This document shows positions 60,170 through 64,000 of a DNA stretch of 64,000 nucleotides, piece after piece. The stretch covers positions 90,824 to 154,823 of the forward strand of contig NZ_RJJW01000004.1 of the NCBI RefSeq assembly GCF_003781945.1, read 5' to 3'. Below the pieces are notes generated by a model, which was not told where the DNA came from, made no database searches, and was given only the letters and a program-made list of their open reading frames with translations. This DNA is from Halorubrum sp. CSM-61 (GTDB lineage Archaea > Halobacteriota > Halobacteria > Halobacteriales > Haloferacaceae). The first letter of the stretch is position 1; each line of letters starts with the position of its first letter. The position numbers and the translations under genes are program-made.

Positions 60170-60178
60170 GCTTATGAG
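60170..60178 (+). promoter_or_regulatory. Probable TATA box of the nuo operon
   Basis: GCTTATGAG lies 38-46 nt upstream of the nuoA ATG at 60216. It would give a leader of about 12-20 nt. Confidence 0.35.
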
Positions 60179-60215
60179 GGGGCGGTCCAAACCCCAGCAC
60201 GTTACGGAGACCTAT

Positions 60216-60632
60216 ATGAGCGATTGGATAGCGATCGGCGCCTTGGCGGCCGTCGGCGTGCTCATCCCGTTGGGGATGATGTCCGTGTCGGCGTTGCTCC
60301 GTCCGAGCGTGCCTGAGACCGGTAAAAGTACCACCTACGAGTCCGGCGAGACCCCGACTGGCGGGACGCGGATCCGGTTCAACATCCAGTACTACATGGT
60401 CGCGCTGTTGTTCGTCGTGTTCGACATCGAGACCGTGTTGCTGTTCCCGTGGGCCGTCATCTACCGCCCGGCGATCGCCGCTGGCGTGCCGATGATCGAC
60501 CTGCTGTGGCCGATGTTGGCGTTCGTCGGAATCCTCGCGATCGGGCTCGTCTGGGCGTGGCGCTCCGGCGCGATCAGCTGGGCCCGGAGTCCCCGCGCGA
60601 CGAGTCGAAAGACGGAGCGTGACCTCAACTAA
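60216..60632 (+). CDS. nuoA: Complex I subunit NuoA
   Basis: 138 residues from the ATG at 60216. Three membrane helices. Conserved NuoA loop YESGETPTGGTRIRFNIQYY (about 43-62) and helix LLFVVFDIETVLLFPWAV (about 67-84). The stop overlaps the nuoB start (TAATG). It is the first gene of the proton- or sodium-pumping complex I operon. Confidence 0.95.
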   Translation: MSDWIAIGALAAVGVLIPLGMMSVSALLRPSVPETGKSTTYESGETPTGGTRIRFNIQYYMVALLFVVFDIETVLLFPWAVIYRPAIAAGVPMIDLLWPMLAFVGILAIGLVWAWRSGAISWARSPRATSRKTERDLN

Positions 60633-61330
60633 TGAGCAGCGATCAACCATTCATCACCGACGAATCGCAAGTCGTAACCGAGACCCGCGACGCCCGGATG
60701 ACCGGGCAGGGGGACCGGTTTAACTCCCGCCTCCGAGAGGCGTTCGGCTCCTCGCCGTTCATCCTCACCAAGTTCGACAAGTTCCTGAACTGGTGTCGCG
60801 GCTCCTCGATGTTCATGCTGCAGTTCGGTATCGCCTGCTGCAGCATCGAGATGATGCACACCTACGCGGTGAAACACGACCTCGACCGATTCGGGTCGGG
60901 CGTCCCCCGCGCCTCGCCGCGACAGGCCGACGTGATGATCGTCCCCGGGACGATCGTCTCGAAGTTCGCGCCGCGGATGAAGCGCGTGTACGACCAGATG
61001 CCCGAGCCGAAGTTCGTGGTCGGCATGGGCTCGTGTACCATCTCCGGCGGCCCGTTCCAGGAGGGGTACAACGTGATCAAGGGCGCCGAGGAGGTCATCC
61101 CGATCGACATCCACGTCCCCGGCTGCCCGCCCCGCCCCGAGGCGCTCGTCTACGGCGTCGTGAAGCTGCAGGAGCGCGTCGCCAACGGCGAGGCCTCCCC
61201 CGTCACCGTCAAGCCGTACGAGCTGGAGGAGTTCTCCGACCTCGAACGCGACGAGCTCGTCGACAAGCTCGCCGACCAGATCGACGAGGACGAACTCGTC
61301 ATGCGGTACAACTTCGCTGATTCACCATGA
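60632..61330 (+). CDS. nuoB: Complex I subunit NuoB (N2 cluster)
   Basis: 232 residues. The N2 [4Fe-4S] ligands are MLQFGIACCSIEMM (tandem Cys, about 68-69), VGMGSCTISGGPF (about 133) and HVPGCPPRPEALVYG (about 163). It is the electron-transfer end that reduces quinone with NuoD. The last 60 residues are an acidic extension common in haloarchaea. It overlaps nuoCD by 4 bp (ATGA). Confidence 0.96.
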   Translation: MSSDQPFITDESQVVTETRDARMTGQGDRFNSRLREAFGSSPFILTKFDKFLNWCRGSSMFMLQFGIACCSIEMMHTYAVKHDLDRFGSGVPRASPRQADVMIVPGTIVSKFAPRMKRVYDQMPEPKFVVGMGSCTISGGPFQEGYNVIKGAEEVIPIDIHVPGCPPRPEALVYGVVKLQERVANGEASPVTVKPYELEEFSDLERDELVDKLADQIDEDELVMRYNFADSP

Positions 61331-62991
61331 GCCTCGAACGACCAGACACCGCCGACGACGGCGCCGTCGAGCGCACCCCCGACGAGCTGGAGGCGCTCCT
61401 CGGCGACCTCGTCGTCGACCGCGACGACCACCTGAACGCGCCCGGGTTCGTCATCCGGCCCGACACCGTCCAGGAGACGCTCTCGATCCTGAAAGAGCAG
61501 GCGGGGTACGACCACCTCTCGCTGGTCACCGCTCAGGAGTACGAGAACCGCTACGAGTCGATCTACCACCTGAAGAAGTTCGACGATCCGACCCAGGAGG
61601 TCAGCATTGTCGTTCCCGCCGACAAGGACACCCCCGTCTCCGAATCGGCCGAACCGGTGTTCCGCACCGCCGACTGGCACGAGCGCGAGGCGTACGACCT
61701 GATGGGCGTCGAGTACGACGACCACCCCGACCTGCGCCGGATCCTGCTGCCCGAGACGTGGCAGGGCCACCCCCTGTCGATGGACTACGACCAGGAGCGG
61801 CCGCAGATCGCCTCGCTTCCGGAGCACGCGAACCCGCTCCAGGAACACCACAAGGACGCGGAGTCTGACACGATGTTCCTCAACATCGGGCCGCACCACC
61901 CGGCGACCCACGGGGTGCTCCACCTGAAGACGGTCCTCGACGGCGAGCAGGTCGTCGACGTCGAGCCCGACATCGGCTACCTCCACCGCTGTGAGGAGCA
62001 GATGGCCCAGAACGGGACGTACCGTCACCAGATCATGCCGTACCCGGACCGCTGGGACTACATCTCGGCGGGCCTGCTCAACGAGTTCGCGTACGCCCGC
62101 GCGGCCGAGGACCTCGCCGACATCGAGGTCCCCGAGTACGCGCAGGTCATCCGCACGATGGGCGCCGAGATGTCTCGGATCGCCGCGCACATGCTCGCGC
62201 TCGCCACGTTCGCGCTCGACATCAACGGCGACTTCACGGCGACGTTCATGTACGCCATCAACGACCGCGAGCGCGTGCAGAACCTCTTGGAGGACCTGAC
62301 GGGCCAGCGGCTGATGTTCAACTACTTCCGGCTCGGCGGCGTCGTCTGGGACCTCCCGGAGCCGCGCGAGGAGTTCTTCTCGAAGACCCGGGACTTCCTC
62401 GACCAGCTCCCGGAGTCGATCGAGGAGTACCACAACCTCATCACCTCCAACGAGATCTTCCAGATGCGGACGATCGACACCGGCGTCCTCCCGCCGGAGG
62501 TCGCGAAGAACTACGGCGCGACCGGTCCCGTCGCCCGCGGCTCGGGCGTCGACTACGACCTGCGCCGCGACGACCCGTACGGCTACTACGACGAGCTCGA
62601 CTGGGACGTGGTCACGGAGGACGGCTGCGACAACTTCAGCCGCCTGCTCGTCCGAATGCGCGAGGTCGAGGAGTCCGCGAAGATCATCGAGCAGTGCGTC
62701 GATCTGCTCGAGGACTGGCCCGAAGACGAGCGGAACATCCAGGCGAACGTGCCGCGCACGCTGCGCCCGGACGACGACACCGAGATCTACCGCGCCGTCG
62801 AGGGCGCGAAGGGCGAGCTCGGCATCTACATCCGCTCGGACGGCACGGACAAGCCGGCGCGGTTCAAGATCCGGTCGCCGTGCTTCTCGAACCTCCAGAC
62901 GCTCCCGGAGATGGCGAACGGGGAGTACATCCCCGACGTCGTCGCCGCGCTCGGTAGCCTGGACATCGTTCTCGGGGAGGTGGACCGCTGA
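61327..62991 (+). CDS. nuoCD: Fused complex I subunit NuoCD
   Basis: 554 residues. NuoC part (about 1-155): LSLVTAQEYENRYESIYHLK, and RTADWHEREAYDLMGVEYDD, HPDLRRILLP. NuoD part (about 175-554): NIGPHHPATHGVLHLKTVLD, DIGYLHRCEEQMAQN, and RSPCFSNLQTLPEMANGEYI near the end. Fusion of C and D is usual in haloarchaea. Its stop overlaps the nuoH start (TGATG). Confidence 0.96.
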   Translation: MSLERPDTADDGAVERTPDELEALLGDLVVDRDDHLNAPGFVIRPDTVQETLSILKEQAGYDHLSLVTAQEYENRYESIYHLKKFDDPTQEVSIVVPADKDTPVSESAEPVFRTADWHEREAYDLMGVEYDDHPDLRRILLPETWQGHPLSMDYDQERPQIASLPEHANPLQEHHKDAESDTMFLNIGPHHPATHGVLHLKTVLDGEQVVDVEPDIGYLHRCEEQMAQNGTYRHQIMPYPDRWDYISAGLLNEFAYARAAEDLADIEVPEYAQVIRTMGAEMSRIAAHMLALATFALDINGDFTATFMYAINDRERVQNLLEDLTGQRLMFNYFRLGGVVWDLPEPREEFFSKTRDFLDQLPESIEEYHNLITSNEIFQMRTIDTGVLPPEVAKNYGATGPVARGSGVDYDLRRDDPYGYYDELDWDVVTEDGCDNFSRLLVRMREVEESAKIIEQCVDLLEDWPEDERNIQANVPRTLRPDDDTEIYRAVEGAKGELGIYIRSDGTDKPARFKIRSPCFSNLQTLPEMANGEYIPDVVAALGSLDIVLGEVDR

Positions 62992-64000
62992 TGGGGACGG
63001 CGCCCGCACAGCTGTTCCCCGAGTTCCTCGTCGACACGTTCGGCCTCCCGGGCGTGCTGGGCGAGGTCGTCGCCTCGCTGATCGGAGCGGCGGTCGTCGC
63101 CAACATCATCCTCGCGTTCTCCGGCGTCGCCGGACCGTGGGCGAAACGGAAGATCACGGCGGCGTTCACCGACCGGATCGCGGTCGACCGGATCGGCCCC
63201 TTCGGGCTGCTCATCATCCCGGCTTCGGCGGTCCAGCTGCTCGCGAAGGAGCTCATCATCCCCGAGGGAGTCGACCGCCCGACGTGGGACATCGCTCCGA
63301 TCCTCCTGCCGGCGTCGGCGATGCTCGGCTTCTCCGTGATCCCGATGGGCCAGATCGGCCCGCTGAACATCCACCTCGCCGACCCCGAAGTCGGGTTGGC
63401 GCTGGTGTTCGCGTTCGCCTCCATCGCCTCCGTCTCGCTGGTGATGGCCGGCTACGCGTCGAACAACAAGTACTCGCTGCTCGGCGGGCTCCGCGCCGTC
63501 GCGCAGAACCTCGCGTACGAGATCCCGCTCATCGTCACCGCGATGTCGGTCGTGATCTTCGCGGGGACGCTCCAGATAAGCGGCGTCGTCGGGGCGCAGA
63601 CGGAGACGCTCGCGACGGTCGCCGGGTTCGATATCCCGGCGTGGTTCGCGTTCGTGAACCCGTTCGCGTTCGTGCTGTTCCTCACGGCGAACTTAGCGGA
63701 GATCGGTCGGAACCCGTTCGACATCCCCGAGGCGCCGACGGAGATCGTCGGGGGGTACCAGACGGAGTACTCCTCGGCGTACTTCGTTCTGTTCTACCTC
63801 GGCGAGTTCGTCCATATCTTCCTCGGCGGCGCGATCCTGTCCGTCGTGTTCCTCGGTGGCGCGTCCGGTCCGGGCCCGGAGAGCATCAGCTTCATCTGGT
63901 TCGTGGTGAAGGTCTGGGGCTTCTTCCTGTTCACGCAGTGGGCCCGCGCGGCGATTCCCCGCGTCCGGATCGATCAGCTGATCGAGATCGGATGGAAGGG
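62991..64000 (+). CDS. nuoH: Complex I subunit NuoH, partial (runs off window)
   Basis: The frame opens at ATG 62991 and has no stop to base 64000 (336 residues seen). Membrane helices with the NuoH motifs GYASNNKYSLLGGLRAVAQN (about 144-163), AYEIPLIVTAM, LAEIGRNPFDIPEAPTEIV (about 236) and the loop GYQTEYSSAYFVLFYLGEF. It forms the quinone chamber with NuoB and NuoD. The C-terminus and further nuo genes lie beyond the window. Confidence 0.95.
   Translation, partial: MGTAPAQLFPEFLVDTFGLPGVLGEVVASLIGAAVVANIILAFSGVAGPWAKRKITAAFTDRIAVDRIGPFGLLIIPASAVQLLAKELIIPEGVDRPTWDIAPILLPASAMLGFSVIPMGQIGPLNIHLADPEVGLALVFAFASIASVSLVMAGYASNNKYSLLGGLRAVAQNLAYEIPLIVTAMSVVIFAGTLQISGVVGAQTETLATVAGFDIPAWFAFVNPFAFVLFLTANLAEIGRNPFDIPEAPTEIVGGYQTEYSSAYFVLFYLGEFVHIFLGGAILSVVFLGGASGPGPESISFIWFVVKVWGFFLFTQWARAAIPRVRIDQLIEIGWK

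Overview
The window is chromosomal DNA of an extremely halophilic archaeon, most like Halorubrum or a close relative. The signs are very high GC with G/C-ending codons, acidic proteins, twin-arginine leaders, TATA boxes about 26 nt before many start codons (leaderless genes), and haloarchaeal families: RaSEA, AglJ, DICT-domain protein, aMBF1, presenilin-like protease, ISH3 and IS200/IS605-type TnpB. The genus is inferred from overall character, not from a search.

Layout. 1-1353: tail of a TnpB element that has cut an NhaC antiporter gene. 1424-13118: housekeeping and membrane genes (formyl-THF cyclo-ligase family, archaeosine radical-SAM enzyme, Tat-exported 5'-nucleotidase, VanZ, aldehyde ferredoxin oxidoreductase, enolase-superfamily protein, DUF1405, FxsA). 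13265-21773: an accessory island beginning at tRNA-Ile(GAT). It holds an AbrB/PIN toxin-antitoxin pair, a broken Dam-type methylase whose last 120 bp recur 1.6 kb away, a UPF0175-like/PIN pair between those two copies, a GIY-YIG-like protein, a TGT/DpdA-like gene cut by an ISH3 transposon, and an AT-rich HEPN-like gene. 21820-29289: an HD-domain protein and a tight dapA-dapB-dapD-lysA-dapF-dapE lysine/diaminopimelate cluster. 29934-36447: a peptide-type ABC transporter with intact permeases and ATPases, but a substrate-binding gene whose two halves are in reversed (circularly permuted) order and out of frame with its signal peptide. 36475-50764: an AMP-binding fragment-like protein, cupin, dnaJ, dnaK, tpiA, DICT protein, DsbB, aMBF1, aroA, presenilin-like protease, nitrilase-family amidase, PhoU-type regulator and a response regulator. 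50801-55495: AglJ-like glycosyltransferase, AI-2E family transporter, a divergent FtsZ/CetZ homologue and a two-repeat companion protein. 56108-60070: purK and purE, separated by a HicAB pair, a small ORF and a PQQ-propeller lipoprotein. 60216-64000: nuoA, nuoB, nuoCD and partial nuoH of respiratory complex I.

The most notable unexplained signal is a family of three dispersed intergenic elements of about 390-450 bp (A 9958-10404, B 45255-45645 on the minus strand, C 55518-55949). Short blocks are conserved, but the stems between them differ in sequence while remaining self-complementary in each copy. This covariation argues for a conserved RNA or single-stranded DNA structure. All three are bracketed by TTTATAA-type motifs. 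They could be a structured non-coding RNA family or a non-autonomous mobile element; the sequence alone does not decide.
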